64,000 nucleotides of DNA, from positions 76,432,109-76,496,108 of the forward strand of contig NC_066585.1 in NCBI RefSeq assembly GCF_024323335.1, written 5' to 3'. Numbering within the stretch: the first letter of the stretch is position 1; the number at the start of each line of letters is the position of its first letter. Source of the DNA: Lathyrus oleraceus. Taxonomy: Eukaryota; Streptophyta; Magnoliopsida; Fabales; Fabaceae. The position numbers were made by a program, and so were the translations under genes. This document shows positions 9,144 through 21,814 of the stretch, one piece after another. A model generated the notes under the pieces. It worked only from the letters and a program-made list of their open reading frames with translations, made no database searches and had not been told where the DNA came from.

Positions 9144-12100
9144 TCGGGGGGCAAGGTCTTTGCTTTATCGGGTTCTGAGACTTCTGCAGATGATCGTTTG
9201 ATCCGAGGTACGTGTTATATTAATGGCTTTCCTCTTGTAGCTATTATTGACATAGGTGCGACTCATTCCTTTATATCTTTGGATTGTGCTGTGAAACTTA
9301 AATTAGAGATATCTGAGATGCATGGTAGTATGGTGATTGATACTCCTGCGAAGGGTTCAGTGACTACTACTTCAGTTTGTTTAAATTGTCCTTTGAGTAT
9401 TTTTGGTAGAGACTTTGGGATGGACCTCGTGTGTCTTCCACTAGTGCAGATTGATGTTATTCTGGGTATGAACTGGTTGGTGTTTAACCGAGTTTATATC
9501 AACTGTTTTGATAAGACGGTGATCTTTCCTGAGATTGAGGAAGGAAAGAGTTTGTTTCTATCAGCAAGGCAGGTGAATGAGGCAGTAGCAGATGGGGCAG
9601 AGTTGTTTATGCTGTTAGCGACTTTGGAGGCTAAAGATAAACTGGTGATGTGCGATCTAGCCGTGGTGTGTGATTTTCCTGATGTGTTTCCTGAAGAAGT
9701 GAATGAATTACCGCCAGAGCGTGAAGTTGAGTTCTCGATTGATTTGGTACCTGGTACTAGGCCGATATCGATGGCTCCGTACCGTATGTCTGCTGTTGAG
9801 TTAACTGAATTGAAGAGTCAGCTGGAAGATCTGTTGGATAAGAAATTTATTCGTCCGAGTGTGTCACCGTGGGGCGCGCCAGTGTTATTGGTTAAGAAGA
9901 AAGAAGGTACTATGAGATTGTGTGTGGACTACAGGCAACTGAATAAAGTGACGATCAAGAATCGGTATCCTTTGCCGAGGATTGATGATTTGATGGATCA
10001 GTTGGTTGGTGCGAGTGTGTTCAGCAAAATAGATTTGAGATCGGGTTATCATCAAATACGTGTGAAAACTGAGGATATTCAGAAGACTGCTTTCAGAACA
10101 AGGTATGGACATTATGAGTATTCTGTAATGCCTTTTGGTGTGACTAATGCGCCTGGAGTATTTATGGAGTATATGAATAGGATTTTCCATTCTTACCTAG
10201 ACAAGTTTGTTGTGGTGTTTATTGACGATATTTTGGTGTATTCGAAATCGGAAGAAGAGCATGCTGAGCATTTGAGAATGGTTTTAGGAGTTCTACGAGA
10301 AAAGAAGTTATTTGCTAATCTGTCTAAGTGTGAATTTTGGTTAGAAGAGGTTAGTTTTCTTGGTCATGTGATTTCAAGAGGTGGTGTTGCTGTTGATCCT
10401 TCTAAGATAGAAGCGGTATCGAAGTGGGAAGCTCCGAAGTCAGTTTCTGAGATAAGGAGTTTTCTTGGACTTGCAGGTTATTATAGGAAGTTCATTGAGG
10501 GATTTTCTAAGTTGGCGTTACCGTTGACGATGTTGACTAGAAAGGGGCAAGCGTTTGTTTGGGACTCAAAATGTGAAGAAGGTTTCCAAGAGTTAAAGAA
10601 AAGGTTAACTACTGCTCCTATTCTGATATTACCAAGTCCATCGGAACCATTTGAGGTTTACTGTGATGCTTCATTGTTGGGTTTGGGTGGTGTTTTGATG
10701 CAGAATAAGCAGGTTGTAGCTTATGCTTCGAGACAACTGAAGGTTCATGAGAGGAACTATCCGACACACGATTTAGAGTTGGCAGCTGTGGTATTTGTTC
10801 TGAAGTTATGGAGGCATTACTTGTACGGGTCAAGATTTGAGGTTTTCAGTGACCATAAAAGTTTAAAGTATTTGTTCGATCAGAAAGAGCTGAATATGAG
10901 ACAGAGGAGATGGTTAGAGTTTCTGAAGGATTATGACTTTGGTTTGAATTACCATCCGGGTAAAGCAAACGTAGTGGCTGATGCATTGAGTCGGAAATCA
11001 TTGCATATGTCTATGTTAATGGTTAAGGAATTGGATTTAATTAAGCAGTTTAGAGACTTGAGTTTGGTGTGTGAGAGTACTCACAATAGTGTTAAATTGG
11101 GAATGTTGAAGTTAACGAGTGGTATTCTGGATGAGATTAGAGAGGGTCAGAAATCCGATGTGCTTTTGGTTGATAAGTTGACTCTAGTGAATCAAGGTCA
11201 AGGTGGTGAATTCAGAGTTGATGAGAATGGTGTTTTGAAATTTGGTAATCGGGTGTGTATTCCGGATGTTACCAAACTTAAGAAGAGTATTCTTGAGGAA
11301 GGACATCGTAGTGGTTTGAGTATTCATCCTGGGGCTACGAAGATGTATCATGATTTGAAAAAGTTATTTTGGTGGCCAGGAATGAAAAGAGAAATTGCGA
11401 GTTTTGTTTATTCTTGTTTGACTTGTCAGAAGTCAAAGATTGAGCATCAGAAGCCGTCTAGGCTAATGCAACCGTTGGCTATTCCAGAGTGGAAGTGGGA
11501 CAGTATCAATATGGATTTTGTTTCTGGTTTACCGAGGACAATTAAGAATTTTGAAGCTATTTGGGTGATTGTTGACAGGTTGACAAAATCGGCTCATTTC
11601 ATTCCGATCAGAATGGATTATCCGTTAGAGAGATTAGCCGAGTTGTATATTGAGAAAATTATAAGTTTGCATGGTATTCCGTCGAGTATTGTTTCGGACA
11701 AAGATCCTAGATTTACATCGAAGTTCTGGGAAGGTTTGCAGAGGGCTTTGGGAACTAAGCTGAGATTGAGTTCTGCATATCATCCGCAGACTGATGGTCA
11801 GACTGAGAGGACGATTCAGTCACTGGAGGATCTTTTGAGGGCTTGTGTTTTGGAAAAGGGAGGTGCTTGGGATTGTTATTTACCTTTGATTGAGTTTACC
11901 TACAACAATAGTTTTCATTCGAGCATTGGTATGGCACCGTTTGAAGCTTTGTATGGTAGGAGATGTCGGACACCTTTATGTTGGTATGAGTCCGGTGAGA
12001 GTGCTGTGATTGGACCGGAGATTGTTCAACAAACTACGGAAAAGATTAAGATGATTCAGGAGAAGATGAGGATTGCTCAGAGTCGTCAGAAGAGTTATCA

Positions 12101-12551
12101 CGACAAGAGGAGGAAGTCACTTGAGTTTCAAGAGGGAGATCATGTGTTTCTTCGTGTTACTCCGATAACTGGGGTTGGTCGAGCTTTGAAGTCGAAGAAG
12201 TTGACACCTCGATTTATTGGTCCTTATCAGATTTTGGAGAGGATAGGGGAGGTAGCCTATCGTATCCCTTTACCGCCGTCACTTGCGAATTTGCATGAGG
12301 TTTTTCATGTGTCTCAGTTGAGAAGGTACATTCCTGATCCGTCGCATGTGGTCCAAGTAGATGATGTACAGGTGAGAGATAACCTGACTGTTGAAACATC
12401 GCCTATGAGGATCGAGGATCGAGAGTTGAAGCAGTTGCGGGGTAAAGAGATTGCTTTGGTAAAGGTAGCTTGGGGAGGACCAGCAGGTGGCAATGTGACT
12501 TGGGAACTTGAGAGTCAGATGAAGGAGTCTTATCCAGAGATATTCGCTTGA
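9144..12551 (+). CDS. pol: Tekay pol: protease, reverse transcriptase, RNase H, integrase, chromodomain
   Basis: The frame is the same as gag, with no good ATG at its start, so it needs readthrough or a gag-pol fusion. Counting from 9198, the protease motif is near residue 18 ([10 protein letters not shown]; the expected Thr/Ser is Ile, probably inactivating). The RT has [24 protein letters not shown] and the catalytic VFIDD near 340. RNase H has YCDAS near 487 and DHKSLKYL. Integrase has the HHCC finger (GHRSG...CLTCQK, about 700-745) and D-D-E signatures at NMDF (about 771), SDKDPRF (about 833) and QTDGQTER. The last 45 residues form a chromodomain-like module ([17 protein letters not shown]), typical of chromoviruses, which guides integration to chromatin. 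About 1117 residues are uninterrupted. Confidence 0.93.
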   Translation, partial: SGGKVFALSGSETSADDRLIRGTCYINGFPLVAIIDIGATHSFISLDCAVKLKLEISEMHGSMVIDTPAKGSVTTTSVCLNCPLSIFGRDFGMDLVCLPLVQIDVILGMNWLVFNRVYINCFDKTVIFPEIEEGKSLFLSARQVNEAVADGAELFMLLATLEAKDKLVMCDLAVVCDFPDVFPEEVNELPPEREVEFSIDLVPGTRPISMAPYRMSAVELTELKSQLEDLLDKKFIRPSVSPWGAPVLLVKKKEGTMRLCVDYRQLNKVTIKNRYPLPRIDDLMDQLVGASVFSKIDLRSGYHQIRVKTEDIQKTAFRTRYGHYEYSVMPFGVTNAPGVFMEYMNRIFHSYLDKFVVVFIDDILVYSKSEEEHAEHLRMVLGVLREKKLFANLSKCEFWLEEVSFLGHVISRGGVAVDPSKIEAVSKWEAPKSVSEIRSFLGLAGYYRKFIEGFSKLALPLTMLTRKGQAFVWDSKCEEGFQELKKRLTTAPILILPSPSEPFEVYCDASLLGLGGVLMQNKQVVAYASRQLKVHERNYPTHDLELAAVVFVLKLWRHYLYGSRFEVFSDHKSLKYLFDQKELNMRQRRWLEFLKDYDFGLNYHPGKANVVADALSRKSLHMSMLMVKELDLIKQFRDLSLVCESTHNSVKLGMLKLTSGILDEIREGQKSDVLLVDKLTLVNQGQGGEFRVDENGVLKFGNRVCIPDVTKLKKSILEEGHRSGLSIHPGATKMYHDLKKLFWWPGMKREIASFVYSCLTCQKSKIEHQKPSRLMQPLAIPEWKWDSINMDFVSGLPRTIKNFEAIWVIVDRLTKSAHFIPIRMDYPLERLAELYIEKIISLHGIPSSIVSDKDPRFTSKFWEGLQRALGTKLRLSSAYHPQTDGQTERTIQSLEDLLRACVLEKGGAWDCYLPLIEFTYNNSFHSSIGMAPFEALYGRRCRTPLCWYESGESAVIGPEIVQQTTEKIKMIQEKMRIAQSRQKSYHDKRRKSLEFQEGDHVFLRVTPITGVGRALKSKKLTPRFIGPYQILERIGEVAYRIPLPPSLANLHEVFHVSQLRRYIPDPSHVVQVDDVQVRDNLTVETSPMRIEDRELKQLRGKEIALVKVAWGGPAGGNVTWELESQMKESYPEIFA

Positions 12552-12578
12552 GGTATGTTTTCGAGGACGAAAACTCTT

Positions 12579-12593
12579 TTAGTGGGGGAGAGT
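12579..12593 (+). other. Polypurine tract of the Tekay element
   Basis: TTAGTGGGGGAGAGT directly abuts the 3' LTR start at 12594, the place for plus-strand priming. Confidence 0.85.
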
Positions 12594-14619
12594 TGTAACA
12601 CCCCGATAAAATATGATAATTATTTAATTTAAGTTAATAGTATATTATTAATTTAATTAAATAATTGGATTATTATTATTGGAATAATAGAGTTGGAAAT
12701 AAAAAGGTCCCATTTGGTAAAAGGGGGTTTTCACGTGAAAACAGAGAAACGACTCTAACGTGGAAAAGGGCAAAGAGCAAGAGAACGAGGGTTGAAGAAA
12801 GGAAAAAGCTGGAAGCAAAAGGTTGCCGGATTAACTCAGGTAAGGGGGGTTTATCGTCGTTTAATGGGTATTATGGTTTAACATGTAATGGGTAGTGATA
12901 AGCCATTGAATTGTCCCTAATTGGAATGATGAATGCTGTAAATTGGGAACTGATGGATGAACGAGATATGGGTTATAATGGGAGAAGATTCGTAAGAATT
13001 AGATGGAATAATGTTAGAATTTGTGAAATTGAATAGGGTATGATTCGTGTTAGATGATGTGAATGAATTCTGTGTAAAAATTGGACTGTGGGAGGTTGGA
13101 TTTGGGAAACCTCGTAGCAGAGAAAACCCATAGCAGATCTGGTAATTCTGGTTCTGGTCATACGCGTATGGCACTAGGCAATACGTGTATGAGATGGCCT
13201 GGAGGGGGAAAAACTGGCGCTGATACGCGCCATACGCGTGTATTACGCGTATCCTGTGTTGGTACGCGTATGGGGTGAGGCCATACGCGTATGGATGAGG
13301 AAGATAACGATTTTAACGTAGTTTTGTCTCTGTTGGTACGCGTATGAGGAAGTGGTACGCGTAGCATACGCGTATGAGACAGGCAATACGCGTATGGGCT
13401 TGGCCAGGAATTGGGCCATACGCGTATGGGCATGAGGCATACGCGTATGGGCAGAATTGTGATTTTCTGAGCTGTTGTTGTGCAGTTTTGGTCGTTTCAG
13501 CTGAGTAATGTAATTTAGCTGATGTATGCTATAGTAGGGACCATTTCCCGTTGTTTTGAGTAGTGTAGGTATTAGTAGAGTGTGCTAATACTGTGATTGA
13601 TTATTTGACATGATGTGATTCTGGGATAAATATGCTGATGATGTATGATTGTATGCATAATGCTGTGAATGTATCTGTTATGTATGCAATTGTGAATGGA
13701 CTGTTTATGGCTTAGAGTGTGAGCATATGTCCATCTTGGATTGTTGTTGTTGTTTGCATGCTAGGTGATTTAGCGTGCATAGTATGGCCTTTATGGTGGT
13801 AGCTAATTCCCATGGTGAGGAATTAGTGAGTGAATTATTATGGATTGTTGTTGATGTTTGCATGCTAGGTGATTAGCGTGCATAGCATGGCCTTCAGGGT
13901 GGTAGCTAATTCCCATGGTGAGGAATTAGTGAGTGAGTCACTAGGTCTCAAATGAGTGGGACTAGTGAGCTTGGTAGCCGTATCTGGATTTGATCGGTGA
14001 GGTTGAACTAAATGTTCACAAATAGTCGGTACCGCATGCATGGAGTCTCATTGCATAATGTATGTATGACGTATAATATGAATGGATGTATTCCAATATT
14101 ATACGTGTTGTTTTGTGTTGGTGTTGAGTATGATTATGATTATGAGTTGATGTTGCCGTTGCTGAATGTGTGATCTGATTAGGGTGATGATATGTGTTAA
14201 ATTACTTAGCATTACATGATATTTTATAATGCTTATTATATCGATTGAGGAACTCACCCTTACAACTATGTTTCAGGTAACGAGCAGTGATTGAGTAGAA
14301 GCTAGTGCTTGGAGTCTAGTGTAGTTCCTTAGTGGGTCATGCTCTGGTAGATGTAACATCGGGACGGGATGTTTTACCTTGTTTCATTGTTGGTTGTTGA
14401 ACAGTTTTACATGTAATGTGTTACATGGTTTGCATACTGTTAGATCTTCTATCCGCTGCGAATTGTGCAATGTCTTAATTTGATTTATAAATGAGCATGA
14501 CAAGCTATTTTGATGAATGGTGTGAAGTGTCAAGTGTGACACCCTTAATTGCATATCTACTCTGATTTATATGTTGTTGTTTTAAATAGAAATTTGGGGT
14601 ATTTTAGAAGGGTGTTACA
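12594..14619 (+). repeat. 3' LTR of the Tekay-type element
   Basis: It is 2026 bp, like the 5' LTR, and differs at about 13 positions by eye. It ends GGTGTTACA and is followed by the CTTTT target duplication. Confidence 0.95.
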
Positions 14620-14624
14620 CTTTT

Positions 14625-15950
14625 AATCTACCTGAAGATTATCCAGATGTTCATGGCCAACTCTCTAAGAGAAGCATAAAGAGAAAAGATGTTAAGGAAG
14701 AGAATTATGCACCAAATAAGAAGAAGATGGTTGTAGAGTCTCAGGATAAAGATGAAGTGAGTCTGAGTGAGCTCCAAAGGCATATGCTTCTAAGGGACAC
14801 TTCTAGCGTTGTCCAACAATCAACCAAGGCCCAAGTGAAACTACTTCTGGTAAGCTTCTTGAATCCAGTAATCTTGTTGCTTATGATTATGCTATATCTA
14901 AAAGGATCTTACTAATTCAACCACCTCCCACTTCTCAACCAATCACCTCTCAACCAATTTCATCTACTTCATAACCAATCTTTGAACCTATTCCACTTCC
15001 ACCTCCCACAAAAACCCTTGTACTAGAACCTGCTACAAAAACTCCTATAGTTTCTGACACTCAATTACAACAACAACAAAAACCACAAACATCACCTCTT
15101 TCACAATTACTTTCCTCACCCATTCCACCTCCATATCAAACTGTGTTCGCTCCCCAAATTGAAAATCCAAAGATAAAAACCCCTAGAACATCTCCCCTGA
15201 GAGATTCTAAAAACCATATGTCTGAGGGTACTCCTAAAGGCATGTTCAATTTTGAACTTGAACCAGAAGCATATGATTCAGAAACACCCTAAGTCATTTT
15301 CCCTACTCTTCCAACTCTTTATGGTCATGATCCTGATGAAACCATAATAGATATTTCTGTCAGAATCCCTAAACCATCTAAACCTAGTCCCAATATTGGT
15401 AAGATTCTGAGCAAGTTTGAGTCAGACTCAAGAAGCCGTCTTCATGAAGTTGTGACGACTAGTCGTTCATCAGCTAATCCGACTGAAAATGACTCTGCTT
15501 GGGAAGCCTACATAAGGTGGATTAACTCCAAAGTCTCCAAGCTAAAGAACATTGGGTATGCCTTATTTGAAAGAAACTTTTGTTCTGGGTTTGTTCCTTT
15601 AATGGAACTCTGGAAGTTAAGAAATGCTCCATTATGTCTTCCTGCTTCGGAGATTAAGGAAGTTGTTCAGTAAGTTGTTTAGGAAGCTAATGTAGATTAT
15701 GGGAATCCATAATGTGTAATGGAAGAAGCTGTTGCACAACCATTTGTTTCTAAAGACCGATAAATTGAAGTTTCTCTTCATCAATAGTTTGCTAGAGCTT
15801 CTTCTAGAGAAATTTTTGATGTGCTTCGGAAGACCATCGAGGAAATGAAAGCTCATAATGCTCTGGTCAAAGAACGTCTGGGCAGACAGGAAATGATGTT
15901 TCAATTGATATTATCCAGACTTTCATCGCCTCCTCCTCATAACCCTTAGC
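14625..15950 (+). pseudogene. SIRE env-like gene, 3' part, resuming after the Tekay element
   Basis: The reading of the gene broken at 6030 continues here in several frames. Recognisable stretches are KRKDVKEENYAPNKKK, a Pro/Thr-rich middle (about 14920-15400), IRWINSKVSKLKNI, and a C-terminal part with EIFDVLRKTIEEMKAHN and LVKERLGRQEMMFQ that looks helical and coiled-coil prone. The gene ends at about 15950 after SPPPHNP. Stops at 15289, 15671 and 15680 and several later ones, plus frameshifts, make it a pseudogene. The hinge-rich middle and coiled-coil C-terminus are what one expects of Sirevirus env-like proteins. Confidence 0.7.
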
Positions 15951-16945
15951 ATTTTTTTTGCAAAGTTTTTATTTTGTTTTAAATGATTTCTGTTTTTGAT
16001 TGTATCATTTCTGCCTTTTGGCATTACTTAATCAAAATCATATTTGTTTCTTCCAATCACTTTTATTTTATTTGTCTGTGTATTTTTTATTAATGACAAA
16101 GGGGGAAAAACATAACTAAGGGAAAAAATCGTAAATTGATTTTGACATACCTATATTCCTGAATAAGAACCCAAACATTGTTTAATGTTTTATACAAACA
16201 ACTACTTCGAAGAATAGTTTGTTAATTGTTTTGTAGGGTTAAGTTCAAACATCAGAAGCTATTTTGAAGTTTCAAAGATCAGTATGTAAGTTATCAGTTT
16301 CTAAAGAAATGGTCTACTGGTCTACTATCTGAGTCCGAAAAAATTTCATGCTAATGATTAAGAATCAGATCCAAGTATTGAGTCTCCAAGGAATTAGTAA
16401 CCAGGCTATGAACTTGGGGAACTTGGCATCAAGATTTGAAGAATTGAAAATTCGGCATCAAGTTCTGAGGAAATGTAACTTTTGTAGTAATAAGACTTGG
16501 AAATCAAGCTCCTAAGAAGAATTCTTAACCAGGTTCTAAAAGATCTTTTCAAAGAGATTAGCTTTTAAAAGGTAATCAAGCTCTGAAAGAAAAATTTCAA
16601 AGAGAACCAGAATTCAGGCTATGAAGGGAACCAGACTATGAAGCTTCTTCAAAAGAATTCAACTAAGCTTCTTAAGTGAAGCTCATCATAATGTTGATGT
16701 TAACAAACCAGTGATCTGGACAACATAAAGAAACTTCTAAAGACAAACCAGATTATGATGGAAAATCATTCTGTACTTCAAAAAGATTAATTAGGAAAAT
16801 GCTCTTTCATTCTGATTTTATCTTTTTAGGATTATACATCTCATGGGGAGCTTTGTGATTTTGTAAGATGTATCCTTCTATGATTACCCTATACAAAACT
16901 GTTCATCAAAATTGATGTTTTTGTCATCATCAAAAAGGGGGAGAT
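15951..16945 (+). other. SIRE 3' noncoding region with polypurine tracts
   Basis: No gene is seen. A purine run AAAGGGGGAAAAA at about 16099 and the final AAAAAGGGGGAGAT (16932-16945) next to the LTR are polypurine tracts. More than one tract before the 3' LTR is a known Sirevirus habit. The rest is rich in TTCTGA/AAGCTTC-type words. Confidence 0.65.
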
Positions 16946-17081
16946 TGTTAGAACAAGATTTGGTTATGCATATATACCTTGAGTTTTGATTATAACAATG
17001 TTGTATTTGTGTGAGAAATTTTTTGATACCCTAATGGTTTGTTATTGTGTAACTTTAATAGTCAATTTCGATTCTGACTAT

Positions 17082-17098
17082 ATGACGTGCAACGTCAT
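17082..17098 (+). promoter_or_regulatory. Dyad ATGACGT-GCA-ACGTCAT in the SIRE LTR
   Basis: Seven-base arms are exactly reverse-complementary around a 3-bp spacer. Each arm holds TGACGT, a bZIP/TGA-factor core. This is a single copy in the U3 part, about 650 bp before the TATA box. Confidence 0.7.
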
Positions 17099-17753
17099 CA
17101 CTTTCTGAATATTGCGTTCCAATTACGCTTATGCGCCAGTCATAAGAAGTTCTAAAAGATGTTCAAAGTTGCTGCTGCAATGATCTTTCTACTTCTATGT
17201 TGATTCTCTCTTGAGAAGCTTCTAAGGAGACGCTATGGTACTGCTGCAACGTTCTCTCAATTCATACTTCTGGACATGACTCTTATCACCAAACTTCTGA
17301 AGAATGGAAAGCTTCTGAAGTTCTGTTACTTAGTTGAAGGTTCTGAAGATCTCAAGCTAGATGTTGAGGTTATCAAAGTTTTGACTGTAGACTCTGAAGA
17401 TATTGAAGATCTCAAGCCAGACTACTGACGTTGTCAAGGTTCTGACCGAAAATTCTGATGTTTCTGAATCCAAATTTATGTTTCTTCATTGCATGTTTCA
17501 TCAACTTTCATCAGAAGCCAATGAACTTGAAGATAAGATCAAATGGGTACGTGATCAAATAGTACATAATATAAATAAAATATTCTTTCCACTACCTGAT
17601 TTCATGGGCAAGGACAGTATTATACATCGCACATATCACTGAATTTATGGACGAAGGACAATACACCGTATCACTCCTTTCACCATCCAATAGTGTACAA
17701 CCGCTTTATTTGATTTCTCCATTTTTCTCTTCAATGGTCTTCTTCTTCTTATG

Positions 17754-17762
17754 TTATATAAG
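17754..17762 (+). promoter_or_regulatory. TATA box of the SIRE LTR
   Basis: TTATATAAG lies after a pyrimidine-rich stretch and before a purine-rich segment likely to be the start of the transcript. It is placed by motif only. Confidence 0.5.
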
Positions 17763-17953
17763 TGGGACTTGGAGACTTGAAGAGAAAAACAGATAGAAGA
17801 ATATTGAAGCACTGCAAAAACTTAACAAGTTTATTTAAAAAGCTATCATTTTTCTATACAGTTTTTCTTTGAGTAATTATTTATCATTTATGTAAAATCT
17901 ACTTGTGTATAAGCAACTTGTAACACACAAAATATTATTTGAACTATTTGTTT

Positions 17954-18083
17954 GACTCCTTAAGGAGACTAAGGTATAGTCGGATCCTTGAGAAGACAAA
18001 TAAGGTTATTCTTTGTGAGTCCTTAAGGAGACTAGGGTATAGTTTGATCCTTGAGAAGATAGAGAAGATTATTCTTTGTGATT
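17954..18083 (+). repeat. Tandem duplication in the SIRE LTR, 63-bp period
   Basis: GA(C/G)TCCTTAAGGAGACT...CCTTGAGAAGA occurs at 17954 and 18017. Each copy contains the palindrome TCCTTAAGGA. Confidence 0.8.
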
Positions 18084-18580
18084 ATTGTAATCAATTGATT
18101 ATAGTGGATTAAGTTCTTGTGTATAAGGCAAAATCATCTTGGCGGGTGGACTAGAGTAATTTTGAGTTTCAAGCAAATCAGGATAAAAATACTTGTGTTT
18201 TTATCTCTTTGTTATTAACATTTAAGTTGTGTTCTTGAGTTGTTAAAAAACTTTTGTTTTGTAAAATCCAATTCAACCCCCATCCCCCTTTCTTGTGCTT
18301 TTCACACCTTCAGTAACATTTTTTAATTAAGAAACTAAAGTGAAACATTAAATGAAGCTAGACAATTTTTTGGATTTAACCTCATCTTTACCTTGTCTTA
18401 CTTTACATGCCATATCTTGAAGTGTGTTTATCCGATTAAAGTGTGAGACCATCTATTGGAAAGTTAACAAACAAAACTATAATTTTCATGTTGGACCCAG
18501 AGCTCATATCAGACATACTGATGGCTAAAAGTGCAAATCTCTAAAGCAAATTTGACTACAGATTTAGACTACTTATTTGT

Positions 18581-18900
18581 AGGTGTAGCAAACGGGCATG
18601 CCCGTCCCATTTATGCCCATCCCGCAAAAGCCCGCAAACAACAGGACGGGTATAGTGTAGGGTGTGGACCTAAAATCTTAGCACACCCCACACAAAAGTG
18701 CGAGCAGGGTGGGACTTGCCCGCGGACACTGCACCTTTTAGACCTAAAAATACATAAAATTATGTTAAAATCCATGCCCACAAAAAAGGACTGTGCGGAA
18801 CGGACACATTAAAGAGTGAGAGTCTAAATCTTTAACCCATCACACATTAAAATGTGTATAAAACGGACATATCAAATGGAATGAGCCCATTTTAACACCT
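18581..18900. mobile_element. Probable nonautonomous hAT-type MITE
   Basis: It begins AGGTGTAGCAAACGGGC and ends GAGCCCATTTTAACACCT; the outer AGGTGT/ACACCT are exact inverted repeats. The body is unusually GC-rich for this spacer and repeats GGGCATGCCCG- and CCCGC-like words. No 8-bp target duplication is visible, so the element is old or the ends are off by a few bases. The small ORF at 18531-18812 is a by-product of it. Confidence 0.5.
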
Positions 18901-19142
18901 CTCCTTTTTTTTTTAATATGTCAAACATCTCAAAACCCTTATTTTATCATTACTTAGGCTTATAAATAAGACTCCCGCAGCATATGAAATACATGCCTTA
19001 TTTTCTATCTATTAGCGCCATATTATACAAAGCTAAAAGTTGTATATCAGTCTAGTGATTTTGGACTGATCGTTGGGGTATTGACCTTCAATTTTATATA
19101 GTAATTTAATAAGTTCAGTTGACACCAAGTAAAAATTTAAAT

Positions 19143-19296
19143 GTCTTACACTAAATTTTAATCTTTAATATGAATACAGTCATATAAATAGTATTTTATA
19201 AGAAGAAAAATGACAATGTATTTTATTTATTTATAATGATTTGATTCAATCCTATTAAAAGTATTCTATTAAGAGTTTGACATTTAGTGTAAGTGT
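19143..19296. repeat. Possible small MITE with 14-15-bp inverted ends
   Basis: GTCTTACACTAAATT at 19143 is nearly reverse-complementary to CATTTAGTGTAAG at 19281-19293, around an AT-rich centre. No clear target duplication is seen. Confidence 0.35.
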
Positions 19297-20121
19297 TTTA
19301 GATTAATTTTATGACTTAGTTAGTTTTTAATATTAGCAACAAGGGAGAGAGGTGCACCAAATAATGATTGATAGGAAAGGTATAAAACTTAAATTAAGTT
19401 TTCTTTCTTTGATATATTAATTTTTTTCTTCTATTTTTTTCACAATATATTAATATTTCCTATCTAGTGTAAATTTTGTTTCATTTAATAAAGGATAAAA
19501 ATATACTATAGAAAAAATTCATTAAAAAGGAAATTATGTTTCTGAACCTTTAATCATGTAAGCTGACTTTTCTTACCTAACTAAGATGGCTTTTTATTTA
19601 TTTTTTGGACAATAATTAAGCTGGCTAATTGAATTTAACAATTAATTATTTCTTTTGTACCTTATCTTATCCATCTACGTAGTGAGTTTGCATATTTTGA
19701 CTTTAGCTAACAACAACTTGAAAAAGACATCATTCTTTGATTGATTAGATTTGTTTGTGTTTTTCCTTTCTTCTCTTTTTCTTTGAATTAAAGTCACCAA
19801 AAAAATAATAATTGCTCTTCTTTTTTTATTACTATTTTTGGGTAGACATGTACATTTTTTACTTTTAAGAAATTGATTTTTTTTATATTTTTATAAAGTT
19901 TAAAACTTATAAACTATTTTCACCGTCTTACAATAAATATCACATTTACAAATAAAAAATATATCAAAATGATAATTATTTTTAATTTTTAACTATCTTA
20001 TCTATTATTTCTCATAATGATAAATACATTAGTGCTTTATAAGAAGAAATAAGTAAAATTATTATTTTTTAATTTTAAAAAATTTATGTAACAAAAGAAG
20101 AGAAAATAATATTTTTTTAAA

Positions 20122-20560
20122 AATTAAAAAAATTATTCAATTAATATATCACTGATATCTTTTCTAAGTTGATTTAATAGAATAATATTTACGTTATTCT
20201 ATTGTTTATAATATAAAAAAATTTAATCTATTACAATAAATTTATACACATTAATTTATCATGTTTTATAAAAATTTATCATTTAAAAAATAAATAAAAA
20301 TTATTTAAATTTAAAATAAGTAAAAGAATAAAAAATAATTAAGCCAAAAAAAATTAAAAAATTATTCCATTAAAATATCATGTATATGTATGTATCTGAT
20401 ATCTTTGTTCAGTTGTAAGCTGAATTGATTTAATATTGTAATAAATTTATATATGTTAATTTGTCATGTTTTATAAAAATTTATCATTTAAAAAAAAATT
20501 ATTTAAATTTGAAATAAATAAGAGAATAAAAAAGAATAATTAAGCCAAAAAAAGATTATA
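20122..20560. repeat. Two-copy diverged duplication, about 210-230 bp each
   Basis: The block TTATCATGTTTTATAAAAATTT...AATTAAGCCAAAAAAA occurs at about 20258 and 20466, with matching upstream ATTATTC(A/C)ATTAA...GATATCTTT...GATTTAATA segments. AT-rich, noncoding. Confidence 0.65.
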
Positions 20561-21814
20561 CCAAACCTTTAAAATAAGGTAAAACACAGTTGTGTGAGAC
20601 ATGTATCATGTGATTTCAATTCATCACCTTGATCTTATTCTTAACGAATAGCAACCTTTGGACTTACGCCATCATCCCATTGCTAAACGACGTTTAATTC
20701 AAATCTAACGTTAATTTAAATAAAACTATAGCACATGTAGTAGCATAACTTAGTAATAATATTAGTACCACTAATTATTTATTAACTTTCTAGTAGTCGT
20801 TTTCAGTCACACCTTTCTCAATTGCTTATTCAAAATAAATTGATTAAATTATTTAATAAATCAAGGAAATATGATTAAAAAGTAACGATAAACTAGAATG
20901 TGAGGACAGTGGAGATATCATTGAAACCATAGTGCATTTATTTGGTATGAAACAGTGAAAAATAAAGCAAGTGAAATAAAGTAGGAAATGTCTAATTTAA
21001 CCAAAATTTCTCTATTCATACATATATGTAGTGCTTTCCTTTTTCTTTATTTTTTGACTCCTATTATCCATGCATGATACACGACATATAGTCTTTACAA
21101 AAAATAAAACACTTTAAGCTCCCTTAATCATGTTTCCATTAGTAAATATAGTCTTTTAGTCAATGTTTTTTTTTATAATTGGGTTACAACTTCTACAATT
21201 TCTAGAGCTAGTAGAATTTAGAACACCCCATGTGACTTTTGGGATTAAAGTGAGTGTTTACTAAAAAAAGTATGGTCCTTATGAATGCAACTAGTGCAAA
21301 ATCCTACCAAATAAAGACAGTGAAAATATAGGAAGTTTGTTATACCTTCTTTATAAACATGAGAAGTATGAATGTACTTTTATGAAGCAAAACAAGAGAC
21401 ATCTTGATCTAGTCTTGAGTTTCCATGACACAAATTCCTTTCCCACGTTCATATATGAAACCAACCTTTGTGTTTGGTGGATCCCTTCTCAAGTGGGAGC
21501 CACACACAATATATGTGTGAATATGAGCCAAGCCCATATGTCTAAAGGGATTTTTTAATTCTATAGTTTGTTAGAAAACTTATCCCTATACCCCCTAAAC
21601 ATTTATCAATATATTCCAATTATATATATTTTTAATTTATTTTTATTTTTTTTGAAATTGAAGAATTTTGTATCCCAACACTAGTTTACTGAAAAACTTT
21701 ATGTAAGAAATCCTTGAAATCAAGTATTTTGGTAGCATTATATGTTCATCGGATAACTTGATTATAAGTTTTCTAATAGTTAAATTATTTACCGGACAAT
21801 TGCTTTTTTGAAAG

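Larger units (their letters stand above)
6031..14619 (+). mobile_element. Complete Tekay-type chromovirus (Ty3/gypsy)
   Basis: The element has two LTRs of exactly 2026 bp starting TGTAACACCC and ending GGTGTTACA. It carries a tRNA-iMet primer site, gag with three zinc knuckles, a pol ending in a chromodomain, and a polypurine tract. It is flanked by the 5-bp duplication CTTTT (6026-6030 and 14620-14624). I count about 13 substitutions and no indel between the LTRs (0.64%), so insertion is recent. It splits the SIRE env-like gene. Two lesions suggest this copy is not autonomous: an in-frame TAG between gag and pol (9141-9143), and Asp-Ile-Gly instead of Asp-Thr/Ser-Gly in the protease. Confidence 0.95.
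16946..18318 (+). repeat. 3' LTR of the plus-strand SIRE element
   Basis: It starts TGTTAGAACAAG after a polypurine tract and ends CAGTAACA (1373 bp). It contains a TATA box at 17754, a CpG dyad at 17082 and a 63-bp duplication at 17954. The 5' LTR lies outside the window, so age and target duplication cannot be checked. Confidence 0.8.
18319..21814. other. AT-rich intergenic spacer without recognisable genes
   Basis: It holds a likely MITE (18581-18900), a smaller inverted-repeat candidate (19143-19296) and an internal duplication (20122-20560). Short ORFs are not supported by codon pattern or motifs. I see no host gene. Confidence 0.7.
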
